Numbered from the stretch's first letter, positions 1 to 10,690 are shown. The stretch is 64,000 bases of DNA from DASRJW01 sp964567755 (GCA_964567755.1 CAZMNW010000008.1:1-64000); one strand, 5' to 3'. A program made the numbers and translations. The notes: generated from the letters alone by a model not told the origin.

Positions 1-806
1 TCCAGTTCCGCTGCGATCGATCGGCCGGTCGCGCGCGGACGCTCGAAAGAGCTCGCATCCCCGCTCTCGGCTTGGGCTCGGCAAGCTTCTGTGACCACCG
101 CGCGCAATTCAGAGAGTGGCAGCGCGCGTGCGCGATCGATCCAGCTCAGGAGCGTCTCGGCCGTCGCCACGCGTCCGATCTGGATCGTTGCCACCTGACC
201 CAGTGGCACCCCACCATCCGCCCCACAAACCGCCTCTCTGATCCGCGGATGCATCTCGAGCGCCGTGTGAAACCGGACCTGTTCGTGCATCCAGCGCGGC
301 TCTCGCTGCAAGCGTTCGCGGGTGAAGTCTCCTTGGTTGAGGTAGCCGAAGGCACGCCACGCCGAGCGTCGAACAACCTCCGCCGTCGCGCGAGCAATCG
401 GCAGCGCGACCACGGCCTCAATTGCCGCGAGCCCGAGCAGCAGCCGATCACCGTCGGTGACCGTGGATGGCAAGACTTCAGGTGCCACCGTAGATCGTGA
501 CACCGGCGCGCGCGGTGCTGCCGCAGCATCCGCCTGCGTCTCTGCCGCGCCACGTGCAAGAGGCTGCGCCTCTGCAAACGCAGTCGATGTGACGTCCACG
601 CCGGTCGATGCCGGGGGGTCTACAACAGAGCAACGCTCCGCGTCTCCGCTTGTCTGGGGGGCATGTTCATTCCCAACCGCAGCCGAAGCAGAACCGAACG
701 CCTCGCTGGTCTCTGCCAGGTCGAGAGGCCGTTCATCTGCGAGGGCCGCAGAAGCAAACGCGGTGGCCCCGCCGGTCGAGGCCGGCATCCATCTTTGGGT
801 TCCCAC
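1..806 (-). CDS. HNH-endonuclease-family protein, N-terminal part (cut by window edge)
   Basis: An open frame runs from a GTG at 806 (or ATG at 788) off the left edge, giving 268 visible codons. The first ~110 residues are rich in Ala, Thr and Ser with almost no structure. A helical domain follows with blocks such as AWRAFGYLNQGDFTRERL and PLGQVATIQIGRVAT. This layout resembles the N-terminal helical region of HNH-nuclease proteins that are multi-copy in several uncultured proteobacterial lineages. The HNH motif itself would lie outside the window, so the nuclease call is inference. The frame is supported by a consensus promoter just upstream at 851-879. It is the last gene of a long minus-strand series but has its own promoter. 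Confidence 0.6.
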   Translation of the reverse strand, partial: MGTQRWMPASTGGATAFASAALADERPLDLAETSEAFGSASAAVGNEHAPQTSGDAERCSVVDPPASTGVDVTSTAFAEAQPLARGAAETQADAAAAPRAPVSRSTVAPEVLPSTVTDGDRLLLGLAAIEAVVALPIARATAEVVRRSAWRAFGYLNQGDFTRERLQREPRWMHEQVRFHTALEMHPRIREAVCGADGGVPLGQVATIQIGRVATAETLLSWIDRARALPLSELRAVVTEACRAQAESGDASSFERPRATGRSIAAEL

Positions 807-850
807 GGCACCTGACCTTGGGAGGAATCGGTGGTCGGGACTGCTCATTC

Positions 851-879
851 AATATAGAGAGCCACTACGCAAATGTCAA
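851..879 (-). promoter_or_regulatory. sigma-70-type promoter for the HNH-like gene
   Basis: On the minus strand there is a perfect TTGACA (-35, 879-874), a 17-base spacer and TATATT (-10, 856-851). Transcription would start near 844, about 38 bases before the GTG at 806. This is the best consensus promoter seen in the host part. Confidence 0.7.
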
Positions 880-982
880 GTAGATAGTTTGTGAAAGATT
901 CGTGCCAAGCCGATGCGGGATTCATGCCAGACTCGAGGAGCGGCTCGTGCGCAGTGACGTGTTCATTCCGATTGTCAACAAA

Positions 983-1060
983 TTGACAGTGTAAGAGCGC
1001 TTGACACTGTCAACCTTGTTGACGGCGTAAGAGTATTGAGCACTGTCAGCAAGGTTGACA
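983..1060. repeat. imperfect 36-bp tandem repeat with inverted arms
   Basis: Two units start at 983 and 1019. Both read TTGAC, then GTAAGAG, then CACTGTCA at matching positions. Unit 1 holds a 9-bp inverted repeat: TTGACAGTG at 983-991 and CACTGTCAA at 1005-1013, with a 13-base loop. Another TTGACA lies at 1055-1060. It sits between the HNH-like gene and doxX with no gene around it. It could be an operator, a small mobile repeat or a transcript hairpin. The rest of 880-1212 shows nothing else I recognise. Confidence 0.6.
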
Positions 1061-1212
1061 TTTGCGCGCGATGCGCCGTTCCAAGCAATATGACGAAAGC
1101 TCAATCCAGCAGCGCCAGAATGCGTTCGGCGCTTGATCCAGTGCCGTCGTTCACGATTACAAGGTCTGCGACACGAGGGGACTCGATCACTCTCGTTCGC
1201 AAGACTCGGGAG

Positions 1213-1626
1213 CTACTTTTTTCTCCTGGCGTCCAGGCTCCACGCCCCAGCACCGGCGGCCGAGAAGTAGAGCCAGACGAAGCAGTAGAGCACGGCGGGA
1301 ATGCCGCCGTTCATGGTCGGCCAGAAGTCCTGCGGGAAGTGAAACTGGAAATACGCCACCGCCATTTCGCCCGAGAGAATGAATGCGACCGGGCGAGTGA
1401 ACAGGCCGAGCAGGATCAGACCGCCGCCGAACACCTCGAGAATGGCGCCGATCCCCATCTGGGACACCCAGGGGACAGTGCCGCCGTCCGGGGGGACCCC
1501 GTCGGGGAAGGCGAAGAGTTTCATCGTGCCGGAGAGAATGAACATGAACGCGGCCACGATGCGGAGCACCCCCTGCATGTGCGGTGCCCACGTGACCCAC
1601 TTCGCGGCGAGGTTCGGTGCGGTCAT
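1213..1626 (-). CDS. DoxX family membrane protein
   Basis: 137 residues with four predicted membrane helices. Stretches such as GVLRIVAAFMFILSGTMKLF and ILEVFGGGLILLGLFTRPVA match the DoxX family pattern of a first helix ending in G-x-x-K-L-F and a second starting with E-x-x-G-G. DoxX-family proteins are inner-membrane proteins, some linked to quinone or thiol redox stress; the exact role here is unknown. The ATG at 1626 is preceded by a GAGGAG ribosome binding site. The C-terminus ends in a basic RRKK tail, probably cytoplasmic. It lies 10 bases after a small secreted-protein gene and may share its transcript. Confidence 0.85.
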   Translation of the reverse strand: MTAPNLAAKWVTWAPHMQGVLRIVAAFMFILSGTMKLFAFPDGVPPDGGTVPWVSQMGIGAILEVFGGGLILLGLFTRPVAFILSGEMAVAYFQFHFPQDFWPTMNGGIPAVLYCFVWLYFSAAGAGAWSLDARRKK

Positions 1627-1636
1627 GATGCGCTCC

Positions 1637-1876
1637 TCACTTTCTGGTCTGGTGGTGAGATGATGATCCCCAGATTCGCGAAGTACCACGGCGCAGGACC
1701 AACGAACCAGTAGCTGAGGCCAGCCGCGAACCCTCGGGAGACCAAGCAGGCTCACCGCTCTCGCCATCGACGTTCGAAGCATTGGTGAACTGGCGGAAGT
1801 CGATCCCCGCCGCCGGGCGCGCGACGAGCATCCATGTTGCCAAGAACACGAAGAGGACGAGAAACGCACGCATCAT
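1637..1876 (-). CDS. short secreted protein, probable truncated beta-propeller (PD40/TolB-like)
   Basis: 79 residues. It begins with a clear signal peptide (MMRAFLVLFVFLATWMLVA, cleavage after about residue 24). It then has a single block, NVDGESGEPAWSPEGSRLAS, which looks like the start of one PD40/TolB blade (usual form E-P-x-W-S-P-D-G-x-x-I-A-F). After that the sequence becomes featureless and stops. Family members carry several blades over hundreds of residues, so this looks like a remnant cut after its first half-blade. GAGGTG precedes the double ATG. It could instead be an intact small secreted protein. Confidence 0.5.
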   Translation of the reverse strand: MMRAFLVLFVFLATWMLVARPAAGIDFRQFTNASNVDGESGEPAWSPEGSRLASATGSLVLRRGTSRIWGSSSHHQTRK

Positions 1877-2091
1877 GGCACCTCACCGCCCTTCGTTGCG
1901 GACGAGCGAGGCGACGACAGTCGTCGCGAACCGACGTCAGCAGCGTACGTCCTCGGCACAGGCACTGCAAGATCAGCCGAGCCCGTGAATGGTCGCTGCT
2001 CGAGGGACGGCTGACCCAAGGACGCCGTGCAAGGATCGAGTCGTCGCCAGACTCGCCTCCACATCGGGCGACGATGACGACGAATCGCGCG

Positions 2092-3909
<1,818 letters not shown>

Positions 3910-3963
3910 GGAAATCTCCGCTTCGCGGGTGAGAGAGAGGATTCGCGGCGCCTCGGCCTTGGC

Positions 3964-5007
3964 TCACGAAGGCACGAAAAACTCGCGGTATGCGCGTGAT
4001 TGCTTGTCGACCGCCGGCAAGGGAGGATGCGTCGGCGGCGCATCCGCGCGCCAGAACAATCCCGATTCACGCAGCTGGCCGCGGCTGCAATCTCCGAGCA
4101 GCGTAGCGATGGCGATGGTGCTCGCCCCGGTGTGAAGCTCCAACCCCTCGAGCTCCTGCAACAGGGCGGCGGCCTGATGCGGTGTCGGCGCGTTCTCGGG
4201 CGATCTGAACACGATGCGCGCAGCCGAGAGCGAGCGCGCCGGAAGGTCGCGCACTCGCCGTCGCAGGAATCCGAGCGTGCGTCGTGCCAGGCGTTCAGCC
4301 TGGCGACGATTGCGGTCTGTTCCCACTCCCACCACGATCGTGCGGTACCCTGCGAGTTCGCAACCCACCGCGAGACCCGCGACGGTCGGCAGCGAGTCCG
4401 TGCCGACGTAGATTCGCTCCGGTTCCCGCAGAATGCCGCAGCGGATCTGTCTTTGCAACTCGAAGACGGCATTCACCGCGCCGAGGGCTCCCCATACCGC
4501 CGCTTGCCGCGGCCAAACGACATGCGGCAGGCGCGAGCCACCTTGTCTTCCGGCGCCGAAGGCCGAGGAGCGCAGCAGGCGCGCGAGCGCCAGCGGGCCG
4601 GCATCCAATCGGTGCAGATCGGCCCCCAGCGCGTGTGCCGACTGCAGCATCGCCTGAGTGGTTGCATCCGTGGCCCCGCCGGAAAGGGCGAGAACGGGTT
4701 CGAGGTCGAAGTGGCGAGCGAAGGCCGCGAGCGCCAGGCAGCGTTGGCTGCCGACGTGGCCGAAGGCGAGAACTCGCTGTGCGCCGCCGCGCAGCACCGC
4801 ACCGAAGAGGAATTCCAACTCGCGGGGAGCGCAGCCACCGACGAGGTCGCTCGTGCGGTCGTCGCGCTTGATCCACAGTGCGGGTCCCCCCACTCGCGCC
4901 GCCAGCCGCTCGAGCGGCTGCACCGGGGTCGGCCGTGCGAGTGGCGTCCACGGCAGTCGGTGCCGAAGCGTAGGGAAATGGCGGAAGAGCTCGGGCGATG
5001 CAGTCAT
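3964..5007 (-). CDS. PLP-fold (ACC deaminase / D-cysteine desulfhydrase-like) protein lacking the catalytic lysine
   Basis: 347 residues from the ATG at 5007. The N-terminus has the family layout: RPTPVQPLERLA, then LWIKRDDRTSDLVGG. Active members continue GGNKxRKLE, where that Lys forms the Schiff base with PLP. Here the bases read GGCAPRELE, placing Ala at the Lys position. The SNH motif that follows in the family is SQR here. The rest of the fold, including a glycine-rich segment near YVGTDSLPTVAGLAVGCELAG, is kept. The protein is probably not a PLP enzyme of the usual kind: it could be a pseudo-enzyme or a binding protein. It lies between amrS and typA on the same strand. Confidence 0.75.
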   Translation of the reverse strand: MTASPELFRHFPTLRHRLPWTPLARPTPVQPLERLAARVGGPALWIKRDDRTSDLVGGCAPRELEFLFGAVLRGGAQRVLAFGHVGSQRCLALAAFARHFDLEPVLALSGGATDATTQAMLQSAHALGADLHRLDAGPLALARLLRSSAFGAGRQGGSRLPHVVWPRQAAVWGALGAVNAVFELQRQIRCGILREPERIYVGTDSLPTVAGLAVGCELAGYRTIVVGVGTDRNRRQAERLARRTLGFLRRRVRDLPARSLSAARIVFRSPENAPTPHQAAALLQELEGLELHTGASTIAIATLLGDCSRGQLRESGLFWRADAPPTHPPLPAVDKQSRAYREFFVPS

Positions 5008-5098
5008 CCGCTCATTATACGCTGCCCACCGGTGCCGGCAAGATCGGGATGGAGTCATCGTGTCCCAAGATCGCGCGGGGTCGTCATCGTGTTCAAGA

Positions 5099-6259
5099 TC
5101 ATTCTGGGTCGGCGTCGTGACCAAGGAACCGAACATGGATGTTCGAGGATGGCGGGACGCGCCCGACGCCATCCCACACACCGGCAATGGCGGTGCGGCA
5201 GCGCGCGCAGGATCCCGCCTGCATGCGCATGGCGCGGATCTCGAACCCACAGCGTTCGATCACCGCGAGACCGCAGGTGGGACAATGCGTGTTCTCCCAG
5301 GTTCCGACCTGGCCGGGCAAGTTGCCGGCATAGACGTAACGCAAGCCCGCATCGCGGCCGCGCGCAGAGGCGCGCAACAGCGTCGATGCCGGTGTGTTCT
5401 CGGGGTCCGTCATCTTGTAGTCCTTGTGGAAGGCGGTCAAGTGCCATGGGATGTCCGGCGAGATGTCGACCAAGTAGCGCGCGATCCCGTCGAATTCGGC
5501 GTCCGAGTCGTTGAATCCAGGGATGACGAGCGTCACGATCTCGACCCAGACCCCCATTTCGACCAGGCGCGGAATGGTGTCGAGGATGCGGTCGAGCCTT
5601 CCCCCGAGCTCGCGATAGTGACGCGCCTCGAAGCTCTTGAGGTCCACCTTGTAGAAGTCGACCCACGGTCGCAGATACTGCAACACCTGCGGCGTGGCGT
5701 TGCCGTTGGATACGAAAGCGGTCCCGAGGCCCTGCTCCTTGGCAGCGCGGAACACCTCCACGGCCCACTCGGCGGTGATCAAGGGCTCGTTGTAGGTGCT
5801 CGTGAGTGTGGGTGCACCTTGCCGCACGGCCCAGGTCACGAGCTCTTGGGCGGTCGTGACTTGGATGGGGGCGATTGCGCTAGGATCGCGTCCCGCCTGC
5901 GATGTGACCCAGTTCTGACAATAGGCGCAGTGCAGGTCACACCCGAGCATGCCGAAGCTCGCCGTCCGCGTTCCGGGCAAGACGTGGAAGAACGGTTTCT
6001 TCTCGATGGGATCGCAATGCAGTGCAGCCACGTAACCGGCAGGGACGCGCAGCGTGCCCCCGACGTTGAAGCGCACCCTGCACACGCCGGGCCGGCCAGG
6101 AGGGATCTTGCACGCGTGGCCGCAGGCCCAGCACCGCACCCAGTCGTCCGCGAGGGGGGAGACGAGCTCCGGCGCCGCGACGACGGTGTGCGGCGCATCG
6201 GCCGCCTCGCCCGCTGGCACAGCTTCGAAGACCTCGTTCACGGCGCGCTCCAATCCCAT
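5099..6259 (-). CDS. amrS: AmmeMemoRadiSam-system radical SAM enzyme
   Basis: 386 residues. It has an N-terminal zinc-like knuckle (CWACGHACKIPPGRPGVCRV), then the radical-SAM cluster motif CDLHCAYC (CxxxCxxC) with the FGMLGCDLHCAYCQN context typical of this family. The C-terminus has two more cysteine pairs (CPTCG and CARC). Members of this PflA-related family occur with Memo and AMMECR1 proteins and act on an unknown substrate. Neither partner is present within this window, so this copy is an orphan here. The ATG at 6259 begins MGLERAVNEVFEAV. The next upstream gene ends 123 bases away, so it may share that transcript. Confidence 0.9.
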   Translation of the reverse strand: MGLERAVNEVFEAVPAGEAADAPHTVVAAPELVSPLADDWVRCWACGHACKIPPGRPGVCRVRFNVGGTLRVPAGYVAALHCDPIEKKPFFHVLPGTRTASFGMLGCDLHCAYCQNWVTSQAGRDPSAIAPIQVTTAQELVTWAVRQGAPTLTSTYNEPLITAEWAVEVFRAAKEQGLGTAFVSNGNATPQVLQYLRPWVDFYKVDLKSFEARHYRELGGRLDRILDTIPRLVEMGVWVEIVTLVIPGFNDSDAEFDGIARYLVDISPDIPWHLTAFHKDYKMTDPENTPASTLLRASARGRDAGLRYVYAGNLPGQVGTWENTHCPTCGLAVIERCGFEIRAMRMQAGSCARCRTAIAGVWDGVGRVPPSSNIHVRFLGHDADPE

Positions 6260-6382
6260 TCGATTGTAGGAACGGGCTGTGCGGCAGGCAACCCCTTGGA
6301 GGGCGGCAGGTAAAGTGGGGGGGAGTGCGAAGCGAGATCGACGGGCCCTGTGCTGGCAAAGCCAGCGCGAAGGCCGAGTGCG

Positions 6383-6898
6383 CTACGAGTGGGCCATCCG
6401 ACGTTCGAGGCGGTCGAGGGCCTCGCGCGCCAGCATGTAGCTCGGCTCGAGAGCGAGCGCGTCGTGGTATTTGCGCCGAGCGCGGCCGAAATCGGTGAGC
6501 TTCTCGTAGGCGCGGCCGAGATTGTAGTGGGCATAGTGATAGGTCAGATACCGCGGGCAGCGCAGCGCTTGCTCGAGGAACGGGATCGCCTCGCGTGAGC
6601 GGCCGAGGGCCAGCAGGTAGGCGCCGATGTCGTTCCAGGGATTGCCGAAATCGGCATCGAGCTCGATCGCTTGCCGGCACATGTCGATGGCTGAATCGAA
6701 CTCGCCGCGCATGCTCACCGTCCAGGCCATGAAGGTATAGGCCTCGGGACTCTGCATGCAGTCGAGCGACCGCCGGTAGTAGTAGACGGCGCGCTCCAGG
6801 TCGCCGCACATCTGCAGCTCATAGGCGAGCTCGAAGTAATCCTGGGCCATGAGTGCGATCTGCTGGCTGGGCAAACGCGATCCTCCGTGTGCATTCAT
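6383..6898 (-). CDS. tetratricopeptide-repeat protein
   Basis: 171 residues made of about four TPR units: YFELAYELQMCGDLERAVYYY, EAYTFMAWTVSMRGEFDSAI, NPWNDIGAYLLALGRSREAI and HYNLGRAYEKLTDFGRAR. Such repeats form protein-binding solenoids; the partner is unknown. No signal peptide is seen, so it is probably cytoplasmic. The ATG at 6898 overlaps the TGA of the glycosyltransferase (ATGA), pointing to coupled translation and a shared job. A later Met (MAQDYFEL) is a possible alternative start. Confidence 0.85.
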   Translation of the reverse strand: MNAHGGSRLPSQQIALMAQDYFELAYELQMCGDLERAVYYYRRSLDCMQSPEAYTFMAWTVSMRGEFDSAIDMCRQAIELDADFGNPWNDIGAYLLALGRSREAIPFLEQALRCPRYLTYHYAHYNLGRAYEKLTDFGRARRKYHDALALEPSYMLAREALDRLERRMAHS

Positions 6899-8274
6899 GG
6901 CGCGGTGGCGGCCTTCGGCGCCACTGCCGTGTAGGCGCGGCGCAAATCCGCGGCGGCGCGCGTGCCATCGAAGGTCGCTGCCGCCAACGCCCGCAGCGAT
7001 TCGGCCAACTCCGGGCGCAATCGTGCCATGCGTCCCAACTTCTCCTCGATCTCGCGCACCGGCGGCGCGTCGCCGCGCAGCACGCTCAAGCGCGCGATCT
7101 CGGGCGAGATGGCGTCGGACACCGCTTGCGCGAGCCCGGTGATGCCTGCGTGCTCGCTGGCTAATGGGAGCACACCGCAGGCCAACGCTTCGAACAGCAT
7201 CTGCGACGACAGGCGGACCGAGTGTCCAGGCAGGACGAACACGTCGGACAAGCGCAGCAGCGCCACGAACTCCGCCCGCGTCACCCGGCCCGCGAAGCGC
7301 ACGCGACGCTCCGGTTCGATGCGCGTCGCAGCGCTCCACCAGCCTTCGGCTCGATGTTCGAGTTGCAAGCGCTCCAGATGGTCGACGAGCGGCTGGCACA
7401 GCTCGCTGGTCGCGACGACGTCGTGCAGCAGATCGGCACTTCCTGCCGCCAGCGCGGCGCGCAAGCCGTCCGTGGCCGGGTCGCCTGCACCGATGGCGAT
7501 CACCTGCAGGTCGGGTTGGAGCTGCAACAGTTGGGGGAGCGCGAAGAGGAATTGCTCGAAGCCGTGGCGGTCCTCGCGCGATTCGGCCACGAGCACGATG
7601 TAGCTCTGGAGCCAATCGCAGCCTTCCAGACGCGCGCGCAGCTCGCGCCGGCCGAGCTGCGTTTCAGCCAACTTGACGCGCTTCGGCCGCGGGAGGGGGC
7701 GAAAGGTTTCCAGATCGATGCCGCGCGCCAGAACCTCGACGTGGGCGGGGACGACGCCGAATCGTTCCTCGAGCAGACGTTGCGTTCGATCATCGAAGAC
7801 CAAGACCGCCTGCGTGTGTTGTAGTGCCGCAGCCGCGCGGGCGCGGAATCCGCCGTCGTCACGGCAGAGGTCCGGGTGTCGCGGCGTGACGAAGTATGGC
7901 AAGCCGGTCTGCGCATGCACGGCGCGCGCCACCTGAGCCGCCAGATCCAGGCCGACGGCGTGGAGCGCCGTCAGCCGGTGTGCGGCGATCTGAGATTCGA
8001 GCTGCTGCGCCAGTGCGGCGACGGCGATGCCGAGGGCCCGGTCATCGAGCACGTGCGCGTGCGAGGTCTCCACTGTCGATAGCGATTCCAACCGCGCTGC
8101 GGGTCGGTCGGGACGCCGTACCGTGTGGAGAAGGCGTGGCTCATGGACGGGGGTCGGGACCAGAAAGAAGAGGTGCGTGGGTTGACCGTCGCGCGCCATG
8201 AAATGCGCGACATCTTCCGCGAATGCATTCGCAGCGAAACCGCATTCGCGGCCATCCAACAAGATGCCGACCAT
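6895..8274 (-). CDS. GT-B fold glycosyltransferase (family 4-like)
   Basis: 459 residues from the ATG at 8274 (a GTG at 8352 would add 26). There are two Rossmann-like halves. The N-terminal half ends with GLPYFVTPRHPDL. The linker region carries VEVLARGIDLETFRPL, the typical GT4 turn before the nucleotide-sugar domain. The C-terminal half has VRFAGRV and SDVFVLPGHSVRLSSQMLFEALACGVLPLAS, matching the family E-x7-E donor-binding region, though only the second Glu is clear. It probably transfers a sugar from a nucleotide donor in surface-glycan synthesis. It overlaps the TPR gene by 4 bases; 8275-8477 upstream shows no gene. Confidence 0.85.
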   Translation of the reverse strand: MVGILLDGRECGFAANAFAEDVAHFMARDGQPTHLFFLVPTPVHEPRLLHTVRRPDRPAARLESLSTVETSHAHVLDDRALGIAVAALAQQLESQIAAHRLTALHAVGLDLAAQVARAVHAQTGLPYFVTPRHPDLCRDDGGFRARAAAALQHTQAVLVFDDRTQRLLEERFGVVPAHVEVLARGIDLETFRPLPRPKRVKLAETQLGRRELRARLEGCDWLQSYIVLVAESREDRHGFEQFLFALPQLLQLQPDLQVIAIGAGDPATDGLRAALAAGSADLLHDVVATSELCQPLVDHLERLQLEHRAEGWWSAATRIEPERRVRFAGRVTRAEFVALLRLSDVFVLPGHSVRLSSQMLFEALACGVLPLASEHAGITGLAQAVSDAISPEIARLSVLRGDAPPVREIEEKLGRMARLRPELAESLRALAAATFDGTRAAADLRRAYTAVAPKAATAP

Positions 8275-8477
8275 TGACAACCACCCACCGGTCCCGACCA
8301 CCCGGTCAGCTCTGCTGAGAGACTCACGGACGAGCGACGGCAGCGTCAACACGAAAGTGGCGAAGCGGAGCGACGCGCTGGATTTCCACGTTCACAGCGG
8401 ATTCTTGAAGGTGCAGAGCGATGATGCAGGATCGGCGCGGACTCGCGGCGGAGCGCAGCGATGTGGCGCGTCCAGCC

Positions 8478-10085
8478 TCAGAAACGGCTCGACAGCTGCA
8501 CGGTCACCCCGTCAAAGGCGGGAACCAAGTAGCAAGTGCCGGCGGTGCAGGCGATGCCGCCGCGACGCCGGCCCCAGAAAGCCAGGACCTCGTGCCCTCC
8601 GCTGACGCGATAGCTCAGCCCCAGAGAGGCGAAATCGTGCCGCGTGTAGACCCCGGTCGTGGGGTCCGGTTCACCGGCGCCGGGATCGCCTGGATCGTCA
8701 GTGCTCGAATAGACCGCGGAGAGGGACATGCGCGCCGCCCATGCGTACGTGAGAGCCGCATACTGGTCGGTGAAATCGATGTCGCCCGAGCTCAAATCAC
8801 GCGTTCCGGCCATGCTCTCCAGTTCCAACTCGAAACTGTGGTCGGGGTTGAGCGGCAGCACCACATGGGTTCCGAGAGTCTGTCGATCGAACACCGGCGG
8901 GCTTGCGCTTGCATCTTCCGATACGTCGCCGAACACGCTCAGGCTCATGCTGCCGCGATGAGCGGCGAGTTCGGCGAAGAACTCGCGAAAACGCCGCGCG
9001 CCGGCGTTTTCTGCCCGGCTCCAGTTGAGGGTGAGATCGATGCTGCGCTGCCAGTCGAGGCGAGCTTCGAACTGGGTGCCCTGCTCCTGCGCGGGTTCGA
9101 GCACATGCGTGCTGCGGTTGAGCAGCGCGTAGGTGTGTTCGCGCACCAAGGTCGGGGGTTCGTTGATGCCGCCCGGGAGCACCAAGTTGCGGTAGTCCTT
9201 GTATTCCCAGCTGGCGCCGGCGTGCAGGTTCCGCCCGAGGAGCGGGATCGAGAGGTCTGTGGCGACGTAGGTCCCACGACCCTCGTCGGGGTCCACTCCC
9301 GTGGCGAGGCCCGCGGCCGGATCCAGCCCCGTGGCCTCTGCGTATTCGACATACGCGCCGAGGGTCACGGACTCGAGCCCCACCTTCGCGAGCCACGGCT
9401 CGAATGCGATCTGGGCGAAGCCGCCCGGCACCTCCGCGGTGGGACCCCCATTTTGGGAATCGAAGCGCAAGTATTCCGCGCCCAGCCTCACACCGGGAAC
9501 GACGCGCATCGCCGCCTGCGCGCCGCTCGCGAGGCCGGTGCGTGCGGTTTCGGGGGGTTCGTCGGCGCGTCGCGGCTTGCCGGAGAGGACCACGGCCTCG
9601 AGAGTGCCGTGACGAAAACCGACCTGTGCGCCGTCCATGTCACGCCGGTAGCCGTATTGGCGGAACTGTTCTTCGCGCACCACACCCGGAAGCTCGAACG
9701 CGCGCAGCAACAATCCCCGGCCGAGCAGGGCGTCGAAATTTCCGACACGCACCGCGAGACCGCGATCGCGCCAGACGGCATATCGCTGCACGAACTGGGA
9801 GTAGCCGAGGCTGCCGTCTTCCGAAGCGTCGAAGTGCTCGAAACGGAAACCAAGTTGCAGGGCGTCTTGTTCGTAATCGAGATGGAACTGCTCGAAGAGT
9901 GTGTAGCGATTCTCGGGGATGTCGATGCGCGGGTCGTTCGGGTCGACGCCGACACGCGCCTGCAGCAGGTTGGAGCCGGTGATCTGGGCCGTTCCCGGCG
10001 CCGCGGCGAGCAGCGCCATCCCCAACACGGCCGGCGCGACGCGGGCCGCGCGGCGCGTTCGACTGCGGTGCGACGCGCGCAACAC
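8478..10085 (-). CDS. outer-membrane beta-barrel protein
   Basis: 535 residues. There is a basic N-terminus and signal peptide (hydrophobic stretch VLGMALLAAAPGTAQ). Many alternating amphipathic strands with aromatic girdles follow, such as LAVRVGNFDALLGRGLLLRA and LHAGASWEYKDYRNL. The protein ends in Phe (LSSRF), the usual Bam recognition signature. It resembles DUF6029-type barrels, whose function is unknown. The GTG at 10085 overlaps the TAG of the TlpA-type gene by one base, so both are translated together. A periplasmic thioredoxin next to a barrel suggests joint action in the envelope; that link is inference. Confidence 0.75.
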   Translation of the reverse strand: MLRASHRSRTRRAARVAPAVLGMALLAAAPGTAQITGSNLLQARVGVDPNDPRIDIPENRYTLFEQFHLDYEQDALQLGFRFEHFDASEDGSLGYSQFVQRYAVWRDRGLAVRVGNFDALLGRGLLLRAFELPGVVREEQFRQYGYRRDMDGAQVGFRHGTLEAVVLSGKPRRADEPPETARTGLASGAQAAMRVVPGVRLGAEYLRFDSQNGGPTAEVPGGFAQIAFEPWLAKVGLESVTLGAYVEYAEATGLDPAAGLATGVDPDEGRGTYVATDLSIPLLGRNLHAGASWEYKDYRNLVLPGGINEPPTLVREHTYALLNRSTHVLEPAQEQGTQFEARLDWQRSIDLTLNWSRAENAGARRFREFFAELAAHRGSMSLSVFGDVSEDASASPPVFDRQTLGTHVVLPLNPDHSFELELESMAGTRDLSSGDIDFTDQYAALTYAWAARMSLSAVYSSTDDPGDPGAGEPDPTTGVYTRHDFASLGLSYRVSGGHEVLAFWGRRRGGIACTAGTCYLVPAFDGVTVQLSSRF

Positions 10086-10639
10086 TACTCATTCGGCTTG
10101 GGCGTGAGATGCGGCTCGAGCAGCGCGCGCAGCTTCTCGTACTCACCGGGTCGATACCCGAACGACGTGTGCAGGATCACGCCATTCTTGTCGAGCACGA
10201 TCGTTGTCGGCAAGGCGTTCGCGTGCAAGCGCTGCTGCGCCTCGCGATTGAGATCGAGGAGCACGGGGAACGTGTACCCGCTCGCAGTCAGGAACGGCCG
10301 CACCTTCGGTGCGTTGCGCGGTCCGTCCTCGTTGATGCCAACGACGCGCAATCCGCGCGGGGCCAGATCCACGTAGAGCCGCTGCAGTTCCGGCATCGCC
10401 AACACACAGGGTTTGCACCAGGTGGCCCAGAAATCGAGGATGACAGGTCCGGTCTGGAGAAATGTGCCGAGCGCGACCTCGGTGCCATCCAAATCCGGGA
10501 GTGACAGGCTCTTCAATACGCCGGCGAGCGAGGTTTGGTCTTTCGGTTCGGTCTCGGACACGGCGGGTTGCGCCAAGAGGAGGCAGAGCACGGTGGCGGC
10601 GCACTCGAGCCCCCGTCGCATGGTCAGCGGATGTCGCAC
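10085..10639 (-). CDS. TlpA/ResA-type periplasmic thioredoxin
   Basis: 184 residues with a signal peptide and a thioredoxin fold. The redox motif WCKPC lies in FWATWCKPCVLAMPELQ, and the cis-Pro loop is ALPTTIVLD. Proteins of this type reduce or oxidise disulfides in the periplasm, often for cytochrome c maturation or envelope proteins. The GTG at 10639 has an AAGGAG ribosome binding site 8 bases upstream; an ATG seven codons on has no such site. It lies 51 bases after the B12-fold regulator gene and overlaps the barrel gene. Confidence 0.92.
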   Translation of the reverse strand: MRHPLTMRRGLECAATVLCLLLAQPAVSETEPKDQTSLAGVLKSLSLPDLDGTEVALGTFLQTGPVILDFWATWCKPCVLAMPELQRLYVDLAPRGLRVVGINEDGPRNAPKVRPFLTASGYTFPVLLDLNREAQQRLHANALPTTIVLDKNGVILHTSFGYRPGEYEKLRALLEPHLTPKPNE

Positions 10640-10690
10640 GGAGGGCTCCTTCGCGAGTGGCCCCGGGCCGGTCGACCACGACAGGCCGTT

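Noticed and set aside
72..894. Plus-strand and other-frame proteins in the first 900 bases
   Set aside because: Low-complexity Arg/Ala-rich shadows; the minus frame from 806 has sensible domain text and a consensus promoter.
3984..6313. Long plus-strand frames opposite the PLP-fold gene and amrS
   Set aside because: No family content; minus-strand amrS has the radical-SAM cysteines.
8421..10376. A 651-codon plus-strand frame
   Set aside because: It lies opposite the barrel and TlpA-type genes; the minus-strand products have signal peptides, the WCKPC motif and a barrel end.
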